Shown here piece after piece: positions 9,205 to 16,647 of a stretch of DNA of 41,063 nucleotides. The DNA lies in assembly GCA_018268955.1 (NCBI GenBank), contig JAFDVO010000012.1, positions 192,215-233,277 of the forward strand, read 5' to 3'. The stretch's first letter is position 1. Each line of letters starts with the position of its first letter. The notes beneath the pieces are model-generated. The model was not told where the DNA came from. It searched no databases and saw nothing but the letters and a program-made list of their open reading frames with translations. Both the position numbers and the translations under genes were made by a program. Source of the stretch: Acidobacteriota bacterium (GTDB taxonomy: Bacteria; Acidobacteriota; Vicinamibacteria; Vicinamibacterales; CAVVIG01).

Positions 9205-10173
9205 TCAGGTCTGGTTCGGCTCGCCGCGTGACTCACGGATCTCGCGGATGACGTACGTCGGCTTGTCCTGCGACTCGTGATAGGTTCGCGCCTGCAGTTC
9301 CGCAAGCAACCCAAGCGTGATGAGTTGCACCCCGGTGAAGACCAGCAAGATGCCGAGCAGCAGCAGGGGCCTGTTGCCGATCGACTCTCCCGCGAACATC
9401 TTCACGAAGGCCAGATAGGCCAGCACGATCGTCCCGGGCGTCAGCATCGTCAGGCCGATGAGGCCGAAGATCTGCACGGGGCGGGTCGAGTAGCTCAGGA
9501 GGAACTTGACCGTCAGCAGGTCGAGGATGACGCGCGTCGTGCGCGAGATGCCGTACTTCGAGCTGCCGTGCCGACGGGCGCGATGGTTGACCACCACCTC
9601 CGCGATCTTCACCCCCTGCTCACTCGCAATCGCCGGGATGAAGCGGTGCATCTCCCCGTAGAGCTTCAGCGGCTTCACCACTTCGGACCGGAAGATCTTC
9701 AGCGAGCAGCCATAGTCGTGCAGCCGCACCCCCGTCGCCCACGAGATCAGCCGATTCGCGATCTTCGACGGCAGCAGGCGCGAGACCAGTGCGTCCTGCC
9801 GGTTCCTGCGCCAGCCGCAGACGATGTCGAGGTCGTCGGCTTCGAGGCGCTCCACCATGGCCGGGATGTCCCGCGGATCGTTCTGGAGGTCGCCATCGGA
9901 GGTCGCGATGAACCGGCCCCGTGCCTGGGCGAATCCTGCGGAGAACGCGGCGGTCTGGCCGAAGTTCCGGCGGAACCGGATGATGCGCCAGCGGGGGTCC
10001 GCTGCCTGGATGCGCGACAGCACCTCGAAACTGTTATCCGTACTGCCGTCGTCCACCACGATGACCTCGTAGGGACGGCCCCACGGCTCGAGCGTCGCGG
10101 TGATCTCGCGGTGCAGCTCGTCGAGACCCAGCGCTTCGTTCTTGACCGGGATGATGACGCTCAGCTCAATCAT
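9205..10173 (-). CDS. GT2 polyprenyl-phosphate glycosyltransferase (ArnC/GtrB-like)
   Basis: 322 residues. The N-terminal GT-A domain has VVDDGSTD (39-46) for nucleotide binding and SDGDLQNDP with Asp 93 and Asp 95 for metal and catalysis. The stretch 'LHDYGCSLKIFRSEV' and two C-terminal membrane helices (about 235-262 and 275-300) are typical of the dolichyl-phosphate-sugar synthase-like group that loads a sugar from a nucleotide onto undecaprenyl phosphate. The start is ATG 10173; upstream in-frame codons give low-complexity Arg/Ser sequence. It begins 19 bases after the DedA gene. It would feed GT-C enzymes in the same operon with their lipid-linked donor, as in ArnC-ArnT pairs (inference). 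Confidence 0.85.
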   Translation of the reverse strand: MIELSVIIPVKNEALGLDELHREITATLEPWGRPYEVIVVDDGSTDNSFEVLSRIQAADPRWRIIRFRRNFGQTAAFSAGFAQARGRFIATSDGDLQNDPRDIPAMVERLEADDLDIVCGWRRNRQDALVSRLLPSKIANRLISWATGVRLHDYGCSLKIFRSEVVKPLKLYGEMHRFIPAIASEQGVKIAEVVVNHRARRHGSSKYGISRTTRVILDLLTVKFLLSYSTRPVQIFGLIGLTMLTPGTIVLAYLAFVKMFAGESIGNRPLLLLGILLVFTGVQLITLGLLAELQARTYHESQDKPTYVIREIRESRGEPNQT

Positions 10174-10192
10174 TACGGGGGTGAGTATAAGT

Positions 10193-10789
10193 TTACCGTT
10201 GACGAGCGGATCGCGTCTTCTGCCAGACCACGTACGCCGCGAGCCCTGCCGCGCACACGAGCGCGAGCCCGAGCGAGACTGTCTTGCCGTTCTGCTCGAG
10301 GAACTGCATCGCGGCATCCCCGTACCACACGGCCAGTGCGCCTTCGCCGAAGTAGCGTATGCCGCGGCCGATTGCCACGGCGGCGACGAAGCGGCCGGTG
10401 CTGATGCCCGCGGCGCCGGCCAGCAGCACGAAGATCTTGAACGGCATCGGCGGCGGCAGCAGGGACGGGATCAACACCGCCATCAGCCCGTATCGACGGA
10501 AGGCCGACAGGGTCTTCTCCACCTTGTCCGCCGAGAAGCGCCGCTGGATGAACTCGTCGCCCTTCCGCCCGACCCAGTACAGCATCAGGCAGCCGACGAC
10601 CGAGCCAAGGGTCGCGCTGCCCGCGTACAGGACCATGCGCGACTTGTGCTGCGTCGTCATCCAGATCAGCAGGATGTCGACGACTTCCGGCAGGGAGATG
10701 AACGACGAGTCGAGGACCGCCGCGATGAACAGACCGGGCGCGCCCAGTCCGAGTGCAAAGGCCTGCACCCAGTCGACGAACTTCCGCAT
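10193..10789 (-). CDS. DedA/VTT-domain membrane protein
   Basis: 198 residues with about five hydrophobic segments. The sequence 'SSFISLPEVVDILL' near the N-terminus and 'GRKGDEFIQRRFSADKVEKTLSAF' followed by 'IPSLLPPPMPFKIFVLLAGAAG' are hallmarks of the DedA/VTT superfamily; the second is the re-entrant-loop region. Some DedA proteins move undecaprenyl phosphate or phospholipids across the inner membrane, so a place as first gene of a polyprenyl-glycan operon is sensible. Transcription probably starts from the minus-strand -10 at 10803-10808, leaving a leader of about 7-8 bases before ATG 10789. Closest named relatives would be the YqaA-like branch. Substrate unproven. Confidence 0.85.
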   Translation of the reverse strand: MRKFVDWVQAFALGLGAPGLFIAAVLDSSFISLPEVVDILLIWMTTQHKSRMVLYAGSATLGSVVGCLMLYWVGRKGDEFIQRRFSADKVEKTLSAFRRYGLMAVLIPSLLPPPMPFKIFVLLAGAAGISTGRFVAAVAIGRGIRYFGEGALAVWYGDAAMQFLEQNGKTVSLGLALVCAAGLAAYVVWQKTRSARQR

Positions 10790-10802
10790 AGATGAACAGG
10801 TG

Positions 10803-10830
10803 ATTGTAGCAGGCGGCCGGGCGCTACAAT
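10803..10830. promoter_or_regulatory. Symmetric divergent promoter (inverted ATTGTAGC/GCTACAAT)
   Basis: Perfect 8-base inverted arms (10803-10810 and 10823-10830) are separated by 12 bases. Each arm contains a TACAAT -10 box: the minus-strand one precedes the DedA gene by 13 bases, and the plus-strand one ends 6 bases before the GTG start at 10837. Each -10 lies about where the other promoter's -35 would be, so the two promoters should compete. The palindrome could also be a repressor site. Confidence 0.5.
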
Positions 10831-10836
10831 CAGCCG

Positions 10837-12339
10837 GTGCCCTCCTCGCTCGGGCGACGCCCTGCCCTGCTGGTCTTCCTCTGTAGCGGCCTCCTCGGAC
10901 TCGTTATCGCCTGGCGTTACGCCTCGCTTGGCCTGACGCTCAGCCACTACGATGCGCGAGGCCACCTCGTGGTGGCCCGCCGCATCGCCGACAGCCTCAC
11001 GCCTGGCTGGCAGCAGATCGGCGCCGTGTGGCTGCCGCTTCCACACCTGCTCAATGCGGCGCCGGTGCAGGTCGACGCGCTCTATCGAACCGGCGCGTCG
11101 GCCGTCGCGGTCTCGATCCTGTCGTTCGCGATCACCGCCGTCGCCATCGGCTGGATCGTCGCGAGGCTGACCGGGTCGGTTCTCGCCGCGGCTGCTGGGC
11201 TGGTCGTCTTCGGGTTGAACCCGAACGTGCTCTACCTGCAGGCGACGCCGATGACCGAACCGCTGCTGATGGCGCTCACGGTCACATCCATCGCCCTGTT
11301 GATCGCCTGGTGCGATGGAGTGTCAGCGGACGTCTCTGGTCGCACGGCCGCCTCCGGCCCATCAACGGCCCTTGTCGGATGGGTGTTCGTCCTGAGCTGC
11401 ATGACGCGCTACGAAGCGTGGCCGGTCACGATCGGTGCGCTGGCCGCGTCGGTGTGGGTGCTCTGGCGGGGCGGGGTGCCGCTGTCGAACGCCTGCCGGG
11501 CAGTGGGCCGCCTCGCGCTCTATCCGATCACCTCACTGATCGCCTTCAGCGCCTTCAGCCGCATCGTGATCGGCTCGTGGTTCGCGAGTGGGTTCTTCGT
11601 GCCCGAGAACCCGGCGCAGGGACATCCATGGGATGCCGTGAAGCAGATCGTGTGGGGCCTCCACGAACTGAGCGGCTCCGGCGTGCTGGTGTTCGCGGTG
11701 GCTGGCGCGGCGCTGCTCACCTGGACAACGTTGCTCGACCGACGACGGCCCGAAGCCATCATGCCGCTCGCCCTCATGGGCACCGCGTCGGTGCCGTGGA
11801 GTGCGTTCGTCGACGGCCATCCGTACCGGATCCGCTACATGGTGCCATTGATCGCGGCGCAGGCGATCTGCGCGGGAGTGCTGGCCGGCGGCTGGCGTCG
11901 CGCTCGCGTACCGCTCGCCGTCGTCCTGATCGGCGTCTGCGCCTGGGAGCTCCACCCGTTTGCCGACGATGCGCCCATGGTCGCGGAGGCGCAGTGGGAT
12001 CGCCCCAACATCGAGGCGCGCGACCGCGTGACGGCGTGCCTTACGGCCGGCTATCGCGGCGAAAGCGTGATGGCCAGCATGGGATCGCTCGGTCACTACA
12101 TGCAGGACCTCTCACGCGCGGGGTTCGACCTGCGCGACTTCCTGCACGAAGGCAACGGCGACATCTGGCTGAACGCGCTCGATTCGCCGAGACCGTTCGC
12201 CGGATGGATCCTGATCGAGGAGAAGGCGGAAGGAGGCGACATGCTCGCCCAGGTCGCACGCAGGAACCCGCACTTTCTCGACGGGTTCACGAGGGTCTGC
12301 GAGGCCGCGGGGGTGGCGTTATACCGGCGGGCGGACTGA
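10837..12339 (+). CDS. GT-C-like multipass membrane protein
   Basis: 500 residues, about 10-11 membrane segments, with the first loop reading 'SHYDARGHLVVARRIADSLTPGWQQIGAVWLPLPH'. That arrangement (acidic residue in the first external loop, then a 'G..WLPLPH' stretch) is common in bacterial ArnT/GT39-like hypothetical proteins. The C-terminal 100 residues are soluble and carry no known motif. The proposed GTG start at 10837 sits 6 bases after a TACAAT -10 box and has no ribosome-binding sequence, pointing to a leaderless or nearly leaderless message. It is divergent from the DedA-GT2 operon and probably acts on the same class of polyprenyl-linked sugars (inference). Confidence 0.65.
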   Translation: MPSSLGRRPALLVFLCSGLLGLVIAWRYASLGLTLSHYDARGHLVVARRIADSLTPGWQQIGAVWLPLPHLLNAAPVQVDALYRTGASAVAVSILSFAITAVAIGWIVARLTGSVLAAAAGLVVFGLNPNVLYLQATPMTEPLLMALTVTSIALLIAWCDGVSADVSGRTAASGPSTALVGWVFVLSCMTRYEAWPVTIGALAASVWVLWRGGVPLSNACRAVGRLALYPITSLIAFSAFSRIVIGSWFASGFFVPENPAQGHPWDAVKQIVWGLHELSGSGVLVFAVAGAALLTWTTLLDRRRPEAIMPLALMGTASVPWSAFVDGHPYRIRYMVPLIAAQAICAGVLAGGWRRARVPLAVVLIGVCAWELHPFADDAPMVAEAQWDRPNIEARDRVTACLTAGYRGESVMASMGSLGHYMQDLSRAGFDLRDFLHEGNGDIWLNALDSPRPFAGWILIEEKAEGGDMLAQVARRNPHFLDGFTRVCEAAGVALYRRAD

Positions 12340-12365
12340 GTACCGCGTCATGCAAGAACGCTGAA

Positions 12366-12400
12366 ACGCCAGAACGCAGAGGGTGTCTGCGTTGTGGCGT
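12366..12400. terminator. Stem-loop at convergent gene ends
   Basis: Arms 12366-12380 and 12386-12400 pair at 14 of 15 positions around a GGGTG loop. The element sits 26 bases after the plus-strand GT-C-like gene and 62 bases from the end of the minus-strand barrel gene. It has no T-run. The right arm is also the first unit of the 16-base tandem repeat. Confidence 0.6.
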
Positions 12401-12449
12401 CTCTGCGTTGTGGCGTATCTGCGTCTTAGCGTTATTGCGTCTTAGCGTT
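12386..12449. repeat. 16-base tandem repeat, four copies
   Basis: Four consecutive 16-base units begin at 12386, 12402, 12418 and 12434. Units 1 and 2 start with the identical TCTGCGTTGTGGCGT; units 3 and 4 share TGCGTCTTAGCGT. All follow the pattern NNTGCGTnnTnGCGTn. The repeat fills most of the 123-base gap between two convergent genes, where there is no gene. Confidence 0.75.
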
Positions 12450-12462
12450 ACCGCAGTGTGCC

Positions 12463-13161
12463 TTAGAACTTCACCTTGAACGTGAGCAGGTAGTTCGTGC
12501 CGCCGAGGTCGATCTTGTCGCCGGCGAAGCCCAGGTCCTTCGGGAGGTCGCCCATCGCGCGCTGCCAGCGGATCTCGCCGCCCATGCTGAAGCGGTCCGC
12601 AATCGGGAACGTCACGCCGCCCAGGATGGTCGGTCCGGTTGCCGTCCCCTTCCCGGTGAACTCATCGGAGAAGATCGACCGGTCCGTGAAGTCGACGAAC
12701 TGGCCCACTTCCGTGTAGCGCCAGTTGATCACCGCCACACCGGCTCCGATGTAGGGCACGATGCCGTTGGTCCGGCCCAGGGGGAGGAACCTGACCGTCG
12801 CGGTGAACGGCACCATCCGGAGCTTGAGATCCTGCTCGATCTCAGACCCGTTGCTGTTGACCAGCGACGCGTAGACGCTCGGCACGCGCTGCGAGTACAC
12901 GCCCACACCAAGGCCTGCGTCCAGGAACTCATTCAGGCCGACGACGTACTCGGCGCCTGCGGTCGGGCCATTGAAGTCGCGCGTGCGGAACGAGAGGAAG
13001 TCCAGGTTGTTCCAGAGCACATCCTGCCGATCCCGGTTCTGCTCCGCCTTGGGAACGAACCCGCCCACGTAGAAGTTCAGCGACTGCTGGGCGTAGCTCG
13101 AGGCCGGCAGCAGCAGGCCGGCAAGCGCGAAGACTGCGGTGGCAAGGGATAGACGACGCAT
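12463..13161 (-). CDS. Outer-membrane beta-barrel protein
   Basis: 232 residues with a clear signal peptide (MRRLSLATAVFALAGLLLPASSYAQ, cut near residue 25) and alternating polar/hydrophobic strands ending in a phenylalanine-rich last strand ('YLLTFKVKF'), the usual recognition end of outer-membrane barrels. Size and pattern match small 8-stranded porin-like or OmpW-like proteins. ATG 13161 was chosen because a GAGGAG site lies 4 bases upstream and the signal peptide starts there; a longer frame exists but its extra residues look non-coding. A sigma-54-like promoter lies about 90 bases upstream and a 6-base-pair hairpin (13215-13231) is within the expected leader. Ligand unknown. Confidence 0.75.
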   Translation of the reverse strand: MRRLSLATAVFALAGLLLPASSYAQQSLNFYVGGFVPKAEQNRDRQDVLWNNLDFLSFRTRDFNGPTAGAEYVVGLNEFLDAGLGVGVYSQRVPSVYASLVNSNGSEIEQDLKLRMVPFTATVRFLPLGRTNGIVPYIGAGVAVINWRYTEVGQFVDFTDRSIFSDEFTGKGTATGPTILGGVTFPIADRFSMGGEIRWQRAMGDLPKDLGFAGDKIDLGGTNYLLTFKVKF

Positions 13162-13247
13162 GACGCTCCTCGTGAGGTGTGCGGACCGGAGTCGGCCCGA
13201 TCCGCGAAGCCGCGGCCCGCGCATTGCGGGCTCATGCCTGGGATCAA

Positions 13248-13263
13248 AGCAGGAGCAGTGCCA
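13248..13263 (-). promoter_or_regulatory. Sigma-54-like -24/-12 promoter for the barrel gene
   Basis: On the minus strand the sequence reads TGGCAC, five bases, then CTGCT. The diagnostic GG and GC pairs are separated by exactly 10 bases, and the match to TGGCAC-N5-TTGC has one mismatch in the second element. Expected start is near 13238, leaving a leader of about 77 bases. No enhancer-binding activator gene is in the window. Confidence 0.4.
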
Positions 13264-13428
13264 GCCGAACGCGTGTGTTCTGGCGGCAATTCGCCCCACG
13301 ATCTCCCGCACTGTCCACGGCAGGTGGCAGCGCCGTCCGATCCGGCCGACATGCCGCACCGCCGACTGGCCCGTCACGCCGCGCAGCCGTGGTGGAAGGG
13401 CACGATCGCGGCTCGAACGGCAGCCGGG

Positions 13429-14235
13429 CTAGATCCGTGACAGGATGGTGCGAGGAGCCGCGATGACATCGAGCATCGCCTGATGGATGCGGCCGTTGCT
13501 TGCGACCACCTCGCGCCCGCGTGACGAGAAGGGGCCGCCGGCGTAGTTCGTGACGGTGCCCCCCGCTTCCTCGACGAGCAGGGCGCCGCCAGCAATGTCC
13601 CACGCGTTCAGGTCGCGCTCCCAGAAGCCGTCGAGCCGACCCGCCGACACGTAGCAGAGATCGATGGCCGCGGACCCCAGGCGACGCACCGCGCGCGCGC
13701 GTCCGACGAACTCCGCGAACAGCCCGACGATGTCCGCGACGCGCTCGTGCACGTTGTACGGGAACCCCGTCACCAGCACCGCCTCGAGCAGCGTGGCTGA
13801 CCGGGACACATGGATTGGGGTGCCGTTGAGAAATGCTCCGCCGCCACGTTCGGCCGTGAACAGCTCACGTCGCGTCGGATCGTAGACGGCGGCGATCTGC
13901 GCCACGCCCGCCACCTCGAACGCCAGCGACGCACAGAAGATCGGGAGACCGTGCGCGAAGTTGGTGGTGCCGTCGATCGGGTCGAACACCCAGCACGGTC
14001 CCTCGGGCACGCTCGCGCTGCCGCCCATCTCCTCACCAAGGACCATGTGATCGGGGAACCGTTCGGCAATGCGCGCCCGGAACTCCCGCTCGATGGCGAC
14101 ATCCACTTCCGTGACGAGGTCGATGGCGCCCTTCATATCGACGCGCACGGCGCGTCCGAAATGTTCGAGCATGACATCGCCGGCACGGACGACCGATTCG
14201 ACAGCGGTGGTGAGCAGGAGTGGATCAACAGGCAT
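13429..14235 (-). CDS. Inositol monophosphatase family protein
   Basis: 268 residues, normal family length. It has the metal-binding set of the family: GEE (about 68-70), DPIDGTTN (about 85-92) and WDIAGGALLVEEAGG in the C-terminal half. These bind the two or three magnesium ions that hydrolyse inositol-1-phosphate or related sugar phosphates (fructose-1,6-bisphosphate, histidinol phosphate or PAP in some members). In bacteria it is often called SuhB-like; exact substrate cannot be read from sequence. It starts at ATG 14235, 69 bases downstream of the anti-sigma-type gene on the same strand, so the two are probably co-transcribed. Confidence 0.9.
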   Translation of the reverse strand: MPVDPLLLTTAVESVVRAGDVMLEHFGRAVRVDMKGAIDLVTEVDVAIEREFRARIAERFPDHMVLGEEMGGSASVPEGPCWVFDPIDGTTNFAHGLPIFCASLAFEVAGVAQIAAVYDPTRRELFTAERGGGAFLNGTPIHVSRSATLLEAVLVTGFPYNVHERVADIVGLFAEFVGRARAVRRLGSAAIDLCYVSAGRLDGFWERDLNAWDIAGGALLVEEAGGTVTNYAGGPFSSRGREVVASNGRIHQAMLDVIAAPRTILSRI

Positions 14236-14251
14236 GTGGTGGTGCGAAGGG

Positions 14252-14293
14252 GCGATGTGAGGTCAGCGACGCGCGATGCGAGGTCAGCGGCGC
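14252..14293. repeat. 21-base direct repeat, two copies
   Basis: Two adjacent 21-base units (14252-14272 and 14273-14293) differ at two positions and share GAGGTCAGCG. They occupy the short gap between the anti-sigma-type gene and the phosphatase gene. A third partial unit may begin at 14294. Confidence 0.7.
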
Positions 14294-14304
14294 CGCGATG
14301 TCGT

Positions 14305-14760
14305 TCAGGGCGCGTCCGGCGCGGTAGCTTGCACGCGCTTGACCATCCGCATCTCCATGCCGCCTTCTGGCGCGCGCTGCAGGACCATCTCGTCCATGAA
14401 GCTGCGAATCAGGAAGATGCCCCGGCCGCTGCCCTTCAGCAGGTTCTCCGGGGCCAGCGGGTCCGCCACGGTCTCAGGGTCGAAGCCTGCGCCTTCGTCT
14501 CGCACACGGATCGCCAGCCCGGCCTGGCCATGGTCGACACTGTCGAACGCGATGAAGACCCTCTTCGTCGCGTCGTTCTGGTTGCCGTGCTTGATCGCGT
14601 TGGCAACCGACTCGCGCACGGCCATGCTGACCCAGTGCATCGAGTCCTCATCGAGGCCGACCAGCCGGCAGGCGTGATCGCTGATCGCCTGCAGCATGTC
14701 GAGCATGTCGAACGCACTGGAGATCTCCAGGCGGATGCTCAGCGGATGTGTGTGCACCAT
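14305..14760 (-). CDS. Anti-sigma-type serine kinase/ATP-binding protein (RsbW/SpoIIAB-like)
   Basis: About 151 residues with a GHKL ATPase fold: the N box ESVANAIKHGNQ, the G1 box DEGAGFDP and the G2 box GRGIFLIRSFMD. Single-domain proteins of this size usually phosphorylate an anti-sigma-factor antagonist or hold a sigma factor, thereby controlling a stress regulon. No partner sigma factor or STAS antagonist is encoded in the window. I prefer ATG 14760; a TTG at 14781 is possible but weaker. A TTGACA about 17 bases upstream of a poor -10 (TGGTAT) may drive it. It is divergent from aroA and probably co-transcribed with the phosphatase gene. Confidence 0.85.
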   Translation of the reverse strand: MVHTHPLSIRLEISSAFDMLDMLQAISDHACRLVGLDEDSMHWVSMAVRESVANAIKHGNQNDATKRVFIAFDSVDHGQAGLAIRVRDEGAGFDPETVADPLAPENLLKGSGRGIFLIRSFMDEMVLQRAPEGGMEMRMVKRVQATAPDAP

Positions 14761-14814
14761 GAACGAGAGATCGAATACCAACCCATCTGTTGGCTGATGT
14801 CAAGCCGAGTGTCG

Positions 14815-14820
14815 TAAGAT
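14815..14820 (+). promoter_or_regulatory. -10 box of aroA, leaderless layout
   Basis: TAAGAT is followed by exactly 7 bases and then ATG 14828, so transcription should start at or next to the start codon. No ribosome-binding sequence is present. The -35 is poor (TTGGCT with a 19-base spacer). Confidence 0.4.
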
Positions 14821-14827
14821 CGGTCGA

Positions 14828-16114
14828 ATGTCTGTGGTCACGACAGCGACGATAACACCTGCCCCTCGCGTGCAGGGCCGGCTCTCAGTGCCGGGTGACA
14901 AGTCCATCTCGCATCGCTACGCCCTGCTCGCGGCGTTGTCCGAGGGCCGGTCGGAATTGAGCAATTATGCGCCGGGGGCGGACTGCCAGTCGACGCTCAC
15001 CTGCCTCAGCGGCCTTGGTGTGGCCATCGAGCGCAGGGGCACCACCGTCACTATAGAGGGACGAGGCCTGCGCGGCTTCCGTTCACCCGACGCGCCGCTC
15101 GACGCCGGCAACTCAGGCACGACGATGCGCATGCTCGCGGGGATTCTCGCGGCCCAGCCATTCACGTCCGTCGTCATCGGTGACGAGTCGTTGTCTCGCC
15201 GCCCGATGCGACGCGTCATGGAACCGCTCGGCCTGATGGGCGCTCGCATCGACGCCGTCGACGGGCACGCCCCGCTCACGATTCACGGCTCCACACTGCA
15301 CCCAATCCACTACACGCCGACGGTGCCAAGCGCACAGGTGAAGAGCGCGGTCATCCTTGCGGGCCTCCACACGGAGGGCACCACAGCCGTCACCGAACCC
15401 GCGCAGACCCGTGACCACACCGAGCGCGCACTCGCCGCATTCGGCTTCGAAGCGATTGTCGATGGGCTCACCGTCTCCGTTCGCGGCGGCCAGCGCGGAC
15501 GCGGCCAGACGCTGCCAGTGCCGGGGGACTTCTCGTCCGCGGCGTTCTGGATGGTCGCGGCTGCCTCGCTGCCAGGCTCGTCGGTGACCATCGAAGGGGT
15601 TGGCCTCAACCCCTCCCGCACGGCGCTGATCGACGTCCTCCGCCGTTTTGGTGCCCGCGTGGACGTGCACCCCGAATCGGTCGCCGCTGGCGAACCGCTT
15701 GGCACCATTGTCGTCACCGGCGATACGCTTGGCTCGCTCGAGATTGCGCCAGCCGAGGTCCCAGGGCTCATCGACGAACTCCCCGCGATTTCAGCGCTGG
15801 CGGCGCGCGGCGGGCAGGTCACGATTCACGGTGCGGGTGAACTTCGCGTCAAGGAGAGCGACCGCATCTCGACGCTGGTCACCGGCTTCAGGAACCTCGG
15901 CATCACCGCCGAGGAACACGGCGATGGCTACACGGTCCGCGGCGGCGGTACGCCGCGCGGCGGCGTTGCGCATGCCGGGGGTGACCACCGGATGGCGATG
16001 GCGTTCGCGGTGGCAGCCCTGTCTGCCCAGTCGCCCTCCGTCATCGAAGGCGCAGAGGCCGTGGTGATCTCCTACCCCGGCTTCTTCGACACGCTCCAGC
16101 GGCTCGTCGCGTGA
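14828..16114 (+). CDS. aroA: 3-phosphoshikimate 1-carboxyvinyltransferase (EPSP synthase)
   Basis: 428 residues, full length. It transfers the enolpyruvyl group of phosphoenolpyruvate to shikimate-3-phosphate, the sixth step of chorismate synthesis. Seen motifs: PGDKSISHR (22-30), GNSGTTMR (94-101), RPMRR (about 125-129), SAQVK (168-172), RDHTE (195-199) and RVKESDR near the C-terminal half. The GDKS, SAQxK and RxHxE signatures are those described for class II enzymes rather than class I, while the NxTR signature reads NPSR. Class II members are often less sensitive to glyphosate; that property is not shown here. It overlaps aroK by 4 bases, so two shikimate-pathway steps are translationally coupled. 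Confidence 0.95.
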   Translation: MSVVTTATITPAPRVQGRLSVPGDKSISHRYALLAALSEGRSELSNYAPGADCQSTLTCLSGLGVAIERRGTTVTIEGRGLRGFRSPDAPLDAGNSGTTMRMLAGILAAQPFTSVVIGDESLSRRPMRRVMEPLGLMGARIDAVDGHAPLTIHGSTLHPIHYTPTVPSAQVKSAVILAGLHTEGTTAVTEPAQTRDHTERALAAFGFEAIVDGLTVSVRGGQRGRGQTLPVPGDFSSAAFWMVAAASLPGSSVTIEGVGLNPSRTALIDVLRRFGARVDVHPESVAAGEPLGTIVVTGDTLGSLEIAPAEVPGLIDELPAISALAARGGQVTIHGAGELRVKESDRISTLVTGFRNLGITAEEHGDGYTVRGGGTPRGGVAHAGGDHRMAMAFAVAALSAQSPSVIEGAEAVVISYPGFFDTLQRLVA

Positions 16115-16611
16115 ACACGGACAAGATCTACCTGGTGGGCTTCATGGGCGCGGGCAAGACCTCTGTGGCACGCGCGCTCGCGCGACGCCTCGGCTGGCGC
16201 GCCATCGACATCGACGAGCTCATCGAGCAGCGCGAGCGGCAGAGCGTCGCGTCCATCTTCGCCAAGCATGGCGAGCCGTACTTCCGCTCGGTGGAACGGG
16301 CTGTGCTCCTCGAGCAGGTGCCCACGCGCCACCTCGTCGTGGCGACCGGCGGAGGTACGTTCGTGGATCCGCAGAACCGCGGGGTGATCAAGCAGGACGG
16401 CGCGACGGTCTGGCTCGACGTCCCCATGCAGCGGATCATCCAGCGCGTGCCCGCCGACGGCCGGCGCCCCCTGGCGGCTGACCGCACCGAATTCGAGCGG
16501 TTGTTCCTCCTCCGCAGGGCCGCGTACGGCGACGCGCACTACCGCGTCGACGCCGACCGCGCCAGCATCCCGGCCATCGTGGAAGAAATCGTCCATTGGC
16601 TGAACCCGTAG
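16111..16611 (+). CDS. aroK: Shikimate kinase
   Basis: 166 residues, usual length. It phosphorylates shikimate with ATP, one step before AroA. Walker A is GFMGAGKTS (10-18), the shikimate-binding acidic residues are in IDIDELIE (Asp 33, Asp 35), and the glycine-rich ATGGGTF near residue 80 is the third conserved motif; the lid arginines lie in 'ADGRRPLA'. The GTG start at 16111 overlaps the aroA stop in a GTGA junction. AroK/AroL cannot be separated by sequence alone here; the symbol follows common use. Confidence 0.93.
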   Translation: MNTDKIYLVGFMGAGKTSVARALARRLGWRAIDIDELIEQRERQSVASIFAKHGEPYFRSVERAVLLEQVPTRHLVVATGGGTFVDPQNRGVIKQDGATVWLDVPMQRIIQRVPADGRRPLAADRTEFERLFLLRRAAYGDAHYRVDADRASIPAIVEEIVHWLNP

Positions 16612-16647
16612 CCCGCCCGGTCCGATAACGGCTTCGATCCCCCGTCT

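Noticed and set aside
10803..10830. attachment or insertion site
   Set aside because: The inverted repeat coincides with both -10 boxes and has no integrase or target duplication nearby; promoter architecture is the simpler reading.
13162..13428. Short plus-strand frames (13177-13466) upstream of the barrel gene
   Set aside because: Low-complexity translations without ribosome sites; the region is better read as promoter and leader of the barrel gene on the minus strand.
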